Below the pieces are notes generated by a model, which worked only from the letters and a program-made list of their open reading frames with translations, had not been told where the DNA came from and ran no database searches. A stretch of 64,000 bases of DNA, taken from assembly GCA_023665865.1 (NCBI GenBank), contig JAMPDC010000001.1, positions 1,782,223-1,846,222 of the forward strand. The letters run 5' to 3'. Origin of the DNA: Staphylococcus sp. GTDB lineage: Bacteria; Bacteroidota; Bacteroidia; Bacteroidales; Muribaculaceae. Every line of letters starts with the position of its first letter. Positions within the stretch are counted from its first letter, which is position 1. Below are positions 32,510 to 40,108 of this stretch, in pieces. Both the position numbers and the translations under genes were made by a program.

Positions 32510-33208
32510 ATGGAATTTCTGCAAAACAAATTTTTTCTCATTGCGCTGACCTTTGTCGTCTTTCTCGCATCGAAACTCTTTCAGCGCCGCACGGGCATCG
32601 CGCTCCTCAATCCTATCCTTGTCTCGATCATCGTCCTAATACTGATCCTCAGTGCTACCGGTGTCGACTATGAGACATATGCCGCCGGGGGAGAATATAT
32701 TGATTTCTGGTTGAAGCCGGCTGTCGTGGCCCTTGGTGTCCCTCTCTACCGTCAGCTCGAAAGTATCCGTAAGCAGATGCTGCCGCTCCTCCTCGCGGAG
32801 GTGGCCGGCTGCGTGGCCGGAGTAGTGTCGGTTGTGCTCATAGCCGAACTCCTCGGTGCGAGCAAAGAGGTAGTGGTCTCGCTCGCACCAAAGGCGGTGA
32901 CGACACCTATAGCCATGGAAATATCGGCGGCTGTAGGGGGCATACCCTCGCTGACAGCAGCTGTCGTAGTGTGTACCGGAATTTTCGGGGGGATGGCGGG
33001 TTTCCGCATGGTCAAGATGAGCCGCATCAAGAGTCCGATCGCAGGTGGTCTGTCAATCGGCACTGCATCCCATGCCGTCGGGACAGCCTCGGCTATGGAG
33101 CGCGGGGAGCGCTACGGAGCCTTCTCGTCGCTTGGTCTGACGATCAACGGACTCCTGACAGCGCTCCTCGCTCCGATGATACTTGCTATGTTGGGCTACG
33201 GCGTGTAG
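32510..33208 (+). CDS. LrgB/CidB/YohK-family membrane protein
   Basis: 232 aa with about six to seven membrane segments and the family motifs LAPKAVTTPIAMEISAAVGG and GTASHAVGTASAMERGE. It functions with the LrgA-like protein encoded 12 bp upstream. In Bacteroidetes the pair is usually without the LytSR regulator known from Staphylococcus. A LytS/LytTR-type pair does occur in this window at 13435-15164, but next to susC and 17 kb away, so no link is claimed. Confidence 0.93.
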   Translation: MEFLQNKFFLIALTFVVFLASKLFQRRTGIALLNPILVSIIVLILILSATGVDYETYAAGGEYIDFWLKPAVVALGVPLYRQLESIRKQMLPLLLAEVAGCVAGVVSVVLIAELLGASKEVVVSLAPKAVTTPIAMEISAAVGGIPSLTAAVVVCTGIFGGMAGFRMVKMSRIKSPIAGGLSIGTASHAVGTASAMERGERYGAFSSLGLTINGLLTALLAPMILAMLGYGV

Positions 33209-33218
33209 CTGGTCGAGA

Positions 33219-34571
33219 CTATTTGGCGGGTTGTGTCGGTTGTGCCGGTTGTGTTGGTTGCGCAGGCTTCGACTGAGGCTGCGCTTGCGCCGAACCATTG
33301 AGAAGGTTGACGGTGGTGACGTCGGTACCCGACGGGTCGTTGAACAGGCGCAGGCCGAAGGCTTGTGCAGTGACAGCCACATGCTCCATCACCGCGCTCT
33401 GGATGGCTTCGTATGCAGTCCATTTCGTTGTGTCGGTGAAACACCACACCTGCAAGGGCAGGCCCTCGCCGCTCGGCTCCATCAGCCGCACGAGTATCTG
33501 TTCGTCGTTGCGGATGGCGGGATTGTTGAGCAGCCATTGGCAGAGATAGATGCGGAATAGGCCGAGATTTGTCCGGTCGGAACCATTGACAGCGGCCAGT
33601 CCGGGATCGTAAATGAGATGTCCTTCTGTCTGCAACTTCTCGACATAGGCCTTCATTATCGGGAATTTCCCGCAGAGGTCGGAGATCATTTCCGGTGTCG
33701 AGGAGACAACAGTGTCCGAGTCTATGATAAATGAGCGCATGATGCGTCGGCAACCGCTCGCCGTCATGCCGCGCCAGTTCTGGAAAGATGTGGATATAAG
33801 TGTGTAGGGCGGTAATGTCACTATGGTGTTGTCAAAATTCTGTACCTTGACCGCTGTCAGCGAGACGTCGATCACTATACCGTTGGCAATCGTCGACGGC
33901 ACGACAATCCAGTCGCCGACGCGCAGCATATCGTTCTGCGACAGTTGCAGCCCTGCAACCAGACCGAGAATACTGTCCTTGAATACCAGCATCAGCACCG
34001 CAGCGAAGGCGCCGAGTCCTGTCAGCAGCTTCACCGGCGATTTGTTGACGAGGATGGAGATGCAGATGATGATGGCGATAAACCATAGGATGCCGAGAAT
34101 AGTGTCGAGTATGCCGCGCAATGGCAGATTTTTGCTGTTGCGGGTCTCGTCGAAGCGCAGCCATACGAACGATGTGACCGAGCAGATGGCCTTGCAGACC
34201 ACAAAGGTAGTGTAGATAAGCATCGCACGGTAGAGCACGATGTTGAGCGTCGATTCGGAAGTAAACGCGAAGGGGAGAAGCCCCAGGAGGACGAGCGGGG
34301 GGATGATGTGGCTGCAATGGTTGAGCACCTTGTGCTGTATGAGCTCTTTGCCGAGGTCGCTGTGGCGTATGAGCATGAATTTGCGAACACCGAAGAGGAT
34401 TACTGTCCTTGCGAGCCACCCGAGGAAGAGCGCCAGACAGAGTATGATCGCGGCATAGATGACTTCTTCGAGAAGGCTATGGTCAGAGAGTCCGATGACG
34501 TGCAGCCAGCGCTGTATGTGTCCCAGTAACCATGCGGCCACCTGATTTGAGGGTATTAATGCGAGTTTCAT
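33219..34571 (-). CDS. Mechanosensitive ion channel, YbdG-like MscS family
   Basis: 450 aa. Several membrane helices fill the N-terminal 190 residues. The pore-lining TM3 and beta domain follow: LTGLGAFAAVLMLVFKDSIL, GLVAGLQLSQNDMLRVGDWI and VQNFDNTIVTLPPYTLI. The long C-terminal cytoplasmic part (WRGMTASGCRRIMRSFII and after) is as in E. coli YbdG rather than short MscS. It opens under hypo-osmotic stress to release solutes. An odd C-terminal tail of Gln, Pro, Thr and Ala repeats (QPTQPAQPTQPAK) is encoded by a short tandem array at 33219-33280. It ends 10 bp from the convergent lrgB-like gene, with no hairpin between them. Confidence 0.92.
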   Translation of the reverse strand: MKLALIPSNQVAAWLLGHIQRWLHVIGLSDHSLLEEVIYAAIILCLALFLGWLARTVILFGVRKFMLIRHSDLGKELIQHKVLNHCSHIIPPLVLLGLLPFAFTSESTLNIVLYRAMLIYTTFVVCKAICSVTSFVWLRFDETRNSKNLPLRGILDTILGILWFIAIIICISILVNKSPVKLLTGLGAFAAVLMLVFKDSILGLVAGLQLSQNDMLRVGDWIVVPSTIANGIVIDVSLTAVKVQNFDNTIVTLPPYTLISTSFQNWRGMTASGCRRIMRSFIIDSDTVVSSTPEMISDLCGKFPIMKAYVEKLQTEGHLIYDPGLAAVNGSDRTNLGLFRIYLCQWLLNNPAIRNDEQILVRLMEPSGEGLPLQVWCFTDTTKWTAYEAIQSAVMEHVAVTAQAFGLRLFNDPSGTDVTTVNLLNGSAQAQPQSKPAQPTQPAQPTQPAK

Positions 34572-34677
34572 AAAAAAACAATAGTTGAAGTTTTGTGAGT
34601 GAGAGTTTAGCGTATGTGATGAGCCCCTGCTGATAGCGGTTGCTTGTATTATCTTAACACATAATTGTCGGCCGCTG

Positions 34678-34709
34678 TTTGCTCGTCACGCGAAAGCTTG
34701 CTAAATTTG
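34678..34709 (+). promoter_or_regulatory. Consensus promoter directly before the 34715 gene
   Basis: TTTG (34678-34681), 20 bp, TAAATTTG (34702-34709). The ATG at 34715 lies at the expected transcription start, suggesting a leaderless message. Confidence 0.7.
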
Positions 34710-34714
34710 TTGTC

Positions 34715-35206
34715 ATGAATCCAGCTATACCACTGACCCTGCTTCCTCTCTCGATACTTGGAAGCGTAGAGTTTTATGTCATCGCCGCCGTCATCGCTGC
34801 CGCGATCCTTGCGTTTACGGCTCGCGGTGGGGCTAAGGGGCCGGTGCGGCAGTATCTGTTGCCGGGAGTGTTGAGCAAAGCCATTGAGCCGCGTGAGGCC
34901 TCCATAGAGCTTCTCTGCTGCGATGACGGGAGTGTCGTGCTCCATCGTCATGGTGTGGCCGGTATCACCCTCAGCGGCGCTGTGAGCCTTGCTGTGGAGG
35001 TCAGTGGTTTTGATGTGCGTATCAAGGAGCGCACGGTCGCCGGTAAGCGAGGCGACACGGACGGAATCGACACAGCCAGTTTCGTGCTCGACTTCATGGC
35101 TCCGGAACGCTATTTTATCAGCTACACAGCCGAAGATGCAGGCCTGTTTGCCGCTCTGACACTCCACAACCGTCCCGGAATCCATGTCGAGAAGCGGATG
35201 CAGTGA
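34715..35206 (+). CDS. Hypothetical membrane-anchored protein
   Basis: 163 aa, not recognised. One N-terminal membrane segment (SVEFYVIAAVIAAAILAFTA, about residues 18-37) is followed by a predicted beta-rich soluble part of about 120 residues (EASIELLCCDDGSVVLHRHG, GAVSLAVEVSGFDVRI). The soluble part would be cytoplasmic or periplasmic depending on orientation, which cannot be decided here. The ATG at 34715 is the only ATG compatible with the promoter; an in-frame TTG at 34679 lies inside the -33 element. Confidence 0.7.
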   Translation: MNPAIPLTLLPLSILGSVEFYVIAAVIAAAILAFTARGGAKGPVRQYLLPGVLSKAIEPREASIELLCCDDGSVVLHRHGVAGITLSGAVSLAVEVSGFDVRIKERTVAGKRGDTDGIDTASFVLDFMAPERYFISYTAEDAGLFAALTLHNRPGIHVEKRMQ

Positions 35207-35231
35207 GTCTGTGAACTTAACCACACATAAA

Positions 35232-35275
35232 GCAGCCCCCGGAACTGAGTCTGAATCTCAGTATCCTGGGGCTGC
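35232..35275. terminator. Bidirectional hairpin between convergent genes
   Basis: gcagcccc (35232-35239) pairs with ggggctgc (35268-35275), with an inner actgag/ctcagt stem. It lies between the 34715 gene and the GH3 gene stop at 35302. Confidence 0.8.
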
Positions 35276-35301
35276 CGGCGTTATTAGACTATAATCAAAC
35301 G

Positions 35302-37521
35302 TTATTTCAGTTCGAAGGGCACGATGGCGCGGATATCGGTCGACGATGAGCCGATGTAGGCTCGGAATTTTCCCGGTTCGGCAATCCATGAGGCTGTCTG
35401 CGGGTCATAGAATTTGAGAGCGTCGGGGCTGACGGTGAAACTGACCGTCTTCTCCTCGCCGGGAGCGAGGTCAATCTTCTCGAAGCCTTTCAGCTCCTTG
35501 AGCGGACGGAGCACCGAAGCTTTGTCGTCGCCGATGTAGAGCTGCACGGTCTCCATTCCCTCTCTGTCACCTGTGTTCCTGACAGGGATGGAGATGGAGA
35601 GCGATTCTCCCGGGGCTATTGTCTTGGCCGAGGCTACGGGCTTGCCATATTCAAAGGTCGTGTAGCTGAGACCGTGGCCGAACGAGAAGCTCGGAGCAAT
35701 CTTCTTAGTGTCGTGCCAGCGGTAGCCGACAAGAATATCGTCGAGATACTTCTCGCGGATAGAGTCGCCGGGATAGGAGATGGCGCCGAAGTGGTGGGCC
35801 GAATTGTCCTCAAGTCTGACAGGGAACGAGAAGGGAAGTTTGCCTGAAGGGTTGACCTTGCCTGAGATGACATTGGCGATAGACTTTCCGGCCATAGAGC
35901 CGAGATACCAGCCTTCGACAATAGCGGGCACATCTTTGGCCCATGAGGTCTCCACGGCATTGCCCGAGAGGAGCACAACCACGATGTCGGGGTTGGCCTC
36001 GGCGAGAGCCTCGATGAGTTCGGGCTGTCCGAAGGGGAGCTCGTAGCTCTGGCGGTCATCGCCTTCGCAATCCTGTCCGTGGTTTTTGTTGAGACCACCG
36101 ATGAAAATCACGACATCGGCTTCGCGGGCCATGGCCACAGCCTCGGTGCGGAGCGAATCCTGGATGGCAGCCGGAATCTCCTCGACGTGGCCATACATCG
36201 GACGGCCTGCGCGGTAGCCCTGGGCATATTTCACCTTGTCGCCATAGATCTCGCGGAGACCCATGAGGGGAGTGACATTGTCTTTCACCTTCAGCTCGCT
36301 TGAGCCGCCACCTTTCATTAGGTCGCGTGTCGCGTTGTCGCCGACAACGAGGATTGATTTCACATCCTTTGACAGCGGTAGCAGACGGGGACCGTTTTTG
36401 CCGACGGGATCATTTTTCAGAAGCACGATGCCCTGGTTGCCGATCTCCTCAGCCACGGCATAGTGTTCGGGAGAGGCGATTGATCCGAAGGGCTTGTCGC
36501 GGCGCATTGCTGTGCGGAAATTCAGGCGCAGCAGACGGCGGGCTTTGTCATCGAGGGTCGACATCGGCACCTCTCCCTTCTCAAGCATGGCAAGATATGG
36601 TTTGGCAAGGTAATAGTCGTCGGTTGTGAACTCTGATTCAGAGGTCAGACCATTGGTGTAGGAACCCATCTCGAGGTCGAGTCCGTTGAGGGCTGCTTCC
36701 TTGGTGTCGTGGGCACCGCCCCAGTCAGTGACTACCACACCGTCGTAGTTCCAGTCACCTTTGAGAATCTTGTTGAGTAGCATGTCATTGTGACAGGCGT
36801 GCTGGCCGCGGATTTTGTTGTAGGCGCCCATGATGCTCCAGCTGTTGGCATCGACGATCGCGCTCTTGAAGGCCGGGAGATAGATCTCGTTGAGAGCACG
36901 GTCGGAGAGCTCGACGTCGATGTGGCCGCGCCAATGCTCCTGATTGTTGAGAGCAAAATGCTTGACACAGGCTGCGACACCGTTCTGCTGCATGCCGGTG
37001 ATATAGGGGACAACCATGATTGAGGCAAGATAAGGATCCTCGCCCATATATTCGAAGTTGCGGCCGTTGAGAGGAGTGCGGTAGATGTTGATACCCGGGC
37101 CGAGCATCACATCCTTCTCACGGTAGAGAGCCTCCTCGCCAAGAGCATTGCCATAGTCGTGGGAGAGGGTGGGGTTCCATGTCGCAGCAAGAGCCGTGAG
37201 CGCCGGGAAGGCAGTGATCGAGTCATTGGTCCGGTTGGAGTGTCCCCAGTCATTCCAGTTGATCTCCATGCGGACACCGTGGGGGCCGTCACTCAGCCAG
37301 AGATCAGGGATACCCAGACGGGCCACGCCGGGTGATGAAAATTTACCCTGTGCATGGATCATGTTGATTTTCTCCTGTGTCGTCATTCTTGAGAGGGCGT
37401 CCTCCACGCGCTGGTCGAGCGGGAGGCTCTCATTCTGATAGACCGGGATATCTTTGGCCGCAAACAGGCTCAGACCTGTGAAAAACAGCGGCAGAGACAG
37501 AAATTGACGTAATGGATTCAT
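35302..37521 (-). CDS. Glycoside hydrolase family 3, probable beta-glucosidase
   Basis: 739 aa with a signal peptide (about 1-21). The (beta/alpha)8 domain contains LWLSDGPHGVRMEI and CVKHFALNNQEHWRG, with the nucleophile D266 in GVVVTDWGG. The second domain has ILVVGDNATRDLMKGGGSSE and VVIFIGGLNKNHGQDCEGDD. A C-terminal fibronectin-III-like domain (about 650-738) follows. It probably removes glucose from the non-reducing end of oligosaccharides in the periplasm. It is the last gene of a GH31-GH2-GH3 operon (8 bp after the GH2 gene). In xyloglucan loci a GH3 finishes the oligosaccharides after alpha-xylosidase and beta-galactosidase action. Confidence 0.93.
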   Translation of the reverse strand: MNPLRQFLSLPLFFTGLSLFAAKDIPVYQNESLPLDQRVEDALSRMTTQEKINMIHAQGKFSSPGVARLGIPDLWLSDGPHGVRMEINWNDWGHSNRTNDSITAFPALTALAATWNPTLSHDYGNALGEEALYREKDVMLGPGINIYRTPLNGRNFEYMGEDPYLASIMVVPYITGMQQNGVAACVKHFALNNQEHWRGHIDVELSDRALNEIYLPAFKSAIVDANSWSIMGAYNKIRGQHACHNDMLLNKILKGDWNYDGVVVTDWGGAHDTKEAALNGLDLEMGSYTNGLTSESEFTTDDYYLAKPYLAMLEKGEVPMSTLDDKARRLLRLNFRTAMRRDKPFGSIASPEHYAVAEEIGNQGIVLLKNDPVGKNGPRLLPLSKDVKSILVVGDNATRDLMKGGGSSELKVKDNVTPLMGLREIYGDKVKYAQGYRAGRPMYGHVEEIPAAIQDSLRTEAVAMAREADVVIFIGGLNKNHGQDCEGDDRQSYELPFGQPELIEALAEANPDIVVVLLSGNAVETSWAKDVPAIVEGWYLGSMAGKSIANVISGKVNPSGKLPFSFPVRLEDNSAHHFGAISYPGDSIREKYLDDILVGYRWHDTKKIAPSFSFGHGLSYTTFEYGKPVASAKTIAPGESLSISIPVRNTGDREGMETVQLYIGDDKASVLRPLKELKGFEKIDLAPGEEKTVSFTVSPDALKFYDPQTASWIAEPGKFRAYIGSSSTDIRAIVPFELK

Positions 37522-37529
37522 AGGTATGG

Positions 37530-40064
37530 TTAGTTGCTGATTGAGTTTATCACGGTTGTGAACGGTTGGAGCCCGTCGGAAGTGGCGGTGACAGTCACGG
37601 GGCCGGCGGTGCCGTTGTTGCGGACAATAAGCATCGCTTTGCCATAGAAAGCCTTGCGCTTGTCATCCTTGAAGCGCTCGAGAGAGATGGGTGAGCCGTT
37701 GTCGACTCCCTCATTGCGCCCTGAGCCTTCGACAGTGAAGTTGACGAGATTGTCGGCCCAGGGGCAGAGGTTGCCATCTTTGTCGAGGATTTCCACGAGC
37801 ACATAGCTGAGATCGCTTCCGTCAGCCTTGATCGTGTTGCGATCGGGTGTAAGGCGGATGTGGTGGGGAGCTCCGGCGGTACGGATCTCGTCGGTGGCCA
37901 CAATGCGTCCGTCCTTACGGCTGACAGCCTTGACTGTGCCCGGCGTGTAGTTTACGCGCCAGGAGGCGTGATATTTACCGGGTTCCGGATGACGCACGCC
38001 CTGCGACTCTCCGTTTATGAAGAGTTCTATCTCATCGGCGTTGTTGTAGTAGGCCCACATGTCTATTTCCTGCCCATCTTCCCAATTCCAATGGGGGAAG
38101 AGGTGGAGCACATTCTTGTCGGGGCGCCACTGCGACTGATACATGTAGTAGACATCCTTCGGAATACCGGCGAGGTCTACGATGCCGAAGTAGGAACTGC
38201 GCGCGGGCCACCCGAAGGGGGTGGGCTCGCCGAGGTAGTCGAATCCGGTCCAGATGAATTGTCCAGCTATGTAGTCCTTCTCATCGACATGACGGAGAGT
38301 GCCTTCATGGGTATTGCCCCAGGGCACGTGGCAGTTGTCGTAGGATGAACAGGAGAATGACGGATCTTCAAATGGTATGTCCCAGCGTTTTGGCCAGATG
38401 AACATAGAGTCTGACGGCATACGGTAGTAGCCGCGTGTCATGAGAGCTGAAACACTCTCCGTGATGATGAATGGATCGTCGGGAAACCATTTCGGGACTG
38501 AGTCAAACCAGTCGTCATGGTAGTTGTAGCCGATGATGTCGAGCGCGCCGGAGCGGAAGAGGTGGTTGCCGGGATCAGGCTCGTTGCATCCGGCCGTCAC
38601 GGGACGCGAGGGATCAAGCCCGCGCACCATGTCGGCAAGTTTTCTGGTGAGGAGCGAATTGACACTCATACTGTCGCTCTCGGAGGCCAGCATGTCTTTG
38701 CTGTGTCCGAAATTTAGTATGAGGTTGGCCTGTTCGAGCGAGAGAGTGTCGGCTTTTGCGTCGCTCCACTGCTCAAGCACCTCGTTGCCGATGCTCCACA
38801 TGATGACCGATGGATGGTTGCGGTCACGGACGACGAGATCACTGAGATCTCTCTCGTGCCATTCGGGGAAGTAGCGGGCATAATCGTGTGAGGTCTTCTT
38901 TTTGCGCCACATGTCGAAAGTCTCATCCATGACGAGGATACCCATGCGGTCACAGAGGTCAAGGACTTCGGGTGCGGGAGGATTGTGGGAAGCACGGTAG
39001 GCATTGGCTCCCATTTCCTTCAGGATCTCAAGCTGGCGTTCGATGCCGCGGGTGTTGACGGCAGCTCCGAGCGCTCCCAGATCGTGGTGCATGCAGACTC
39101 CGTTGATTTTCATGGGCTTGCCGTTGAGCGAGAAGCCAGTCTTGGCGTCAAAGCTGAAATAGCGCAGACCTGTAGTGGTCATGTAGGTATCGAGCAGCTC
39201 GCCGGTCTTCGCGTCGGCTACGAAAGTGGCCAGAGTGTAGAGATAAGGGTCGTCAGTGCTCCACAGATGAGGATTTTTGATTTTTATATCCGCATTGACG
39301 AGCGCGGTCGGATGCTTTTTGTCAAGTTTGACCGTCTTGTCGACACTCCTCGCTATCATCTTGCCGTTGGCGTCGATGAGCGAGCTGTAGACGCTGACAG
39401 ATGTGGCTTTTGAAGTCTTGCTGACAAGATCTGTCGAGATATTGATGGTGGCATCGCTGTCGGTGACGACGGGGGTGGTCACGTGCTGACCCCAGAGTGG
39501 GATATGGATGTCGCTCAATGTGCGAAGCCAAACGTTGCGGTAGATGCCGCAACCGCTATACCAGCGCGAGTTTGGCTGCTCGGCGTTATCGACCCGCACG
39601 GCAATGACATTCTCGCCATCCTTGTCGAGCCACGGGGTCAGGTCGTAGCTGAACGAGGCATAACCGTAGGGACGTGTGCCGAGTTCGTGCCCATTGATGA
39701 AGACTGTGGAGTTCATATAGGCGCCGTCAAAGTCGACCGATATATGCTTGTCGCGTTGCTCAGGAGTGAGGGTGAAGGTCTTGCGATACCATCCGACACC
39801 ACCCGGCAGAGCGCCTCCGCCCGTGCCCGAAGGATTGTGCTTGTCGAAGTCTCCTTCGATCGCCCAGTCGTGGGGGAGTGAGAGGGAACGCCAGGATGAA
39901 TCGTCGAAATCTTTTGTCGCCATTTCAGGTGCATCGCCGAGGTTGAAGCGCCAGCCGTCGTTGAAGGAAACGGCCCGCGGATCAGCTGCGGATGCGGAAA
40001 AAATGGCCGCCCCGCCGATGAAGACGAGGCAAGCCACTAGAAAAGAATTTACCTTAGAGAACAT
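37530..40064 (-). CDS. Glycoside hydrolase family 2, probable beta-galactosidase
   Basis: 844 aa with a signal peptide. The order is sugar-binding domain (FNDGWRFNLGDAPEMATKDF; YNSTVFINGHELGTRPYGY-type sequence), immunoglobulin-like domain, then the TIM barrel from about 305 (INGVCMHHDLGALGAAVNTR). E428 in WSIGNEV is the acid/base and E536 in FIITESVSA the nucleophile. C-terminal DUF4982 and further beta domains follow (INGESQGVRHPEPGKYHASW). In this locus it would remove beta-galactosyl caps from xyloglucan side chains in the periplasm. GH2 also includes beta-mannosidases and glucuronidases, so the sugar is inferred from context. It sits 44 bp after the GH31 gene and 8 bp before the GH3 gene. 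Confidence 0.9.
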   Translation of the reverse strand: MFSKVNSFLVACLVFIGGAAIFSASAADPRAVSFNDGWRFNLGDAPEMATKDFDDSSWRSLSLPHDWAIEGDFDKHNPSGTGGGALPGGVGWYRKTFTLTPEQRDKHISVDFDGAYMNSTVFINGHELGTRPYGYASFSYDLTPWLDKDGENVIAVRVDNAEQPNSRWYSGCGIYRNVWLRTLSDIHIPLWGQHVTTPVVTDSDATINISTDLVSKTSKATSVSVYSSLIDANGKMIARSVDKTVKLDKKHPTALVNADIKIKNPHLWSTDDPYLYTLATFVADAKTGELLDTYMTTTGLRYFSFDAKTGFSLNGKPMKINGVCMHHDLGALGAAVNTRGIERQLEILKEMGANAYRASHNPPAPEVLDLCDRMGILVMDETFDMWRKKKTSHDYARYFPEWHERDLSDLVVRDRNHPSVIMWSIGNEVLEQWSDAKADTLSLEQANLILNFGHSKDMLASESDSMSVNSLLTRKLADMVRGLDPSRPVTAGCNEPDPGNHLFRSGALDIIGYNYHDDWFDSVPKWFPDDPFIITESVSALMTRGYYRMPSDSMFIWPKRWDIPFEDPSFSCSSYDNCHVPWGNTHEGTLRHVDEKDYIAGQFIWTGFDYLGEPTPFGWPARSSYFGIVDLAGIPKDVYYMYQSQWRPDKNVLHLFPHWNWEDGQEIDMWAYYNNADEIELFINGESQGVRHPEPGKYHASWRVNYTPGTVKAVSRKDGRIVATDEIRTAGAPHHIRLTPDRNTIKADGSDLSYVLVEILDKDGNLCPWADNLVNFTVEGSGRNEGVDNGSPISLERFKDDKRKAFYGKAMLIVRNNGTAGPVTVTATSDGLQPFTTVINSISN

Positions 40065-40108
40065 TGGATCTATTGTGTATCAGATTGGATTGTCAAATAT
40101 GCCGGTTG

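Noticed and set aside
32143-32673. Second plus-strand frame spanning the lrgA/lrgB-like genes
   Set aside because: The real genes are clear in the other frames with membrane segments and family motifs; this frame is Arg/Pro/His-rich noise.
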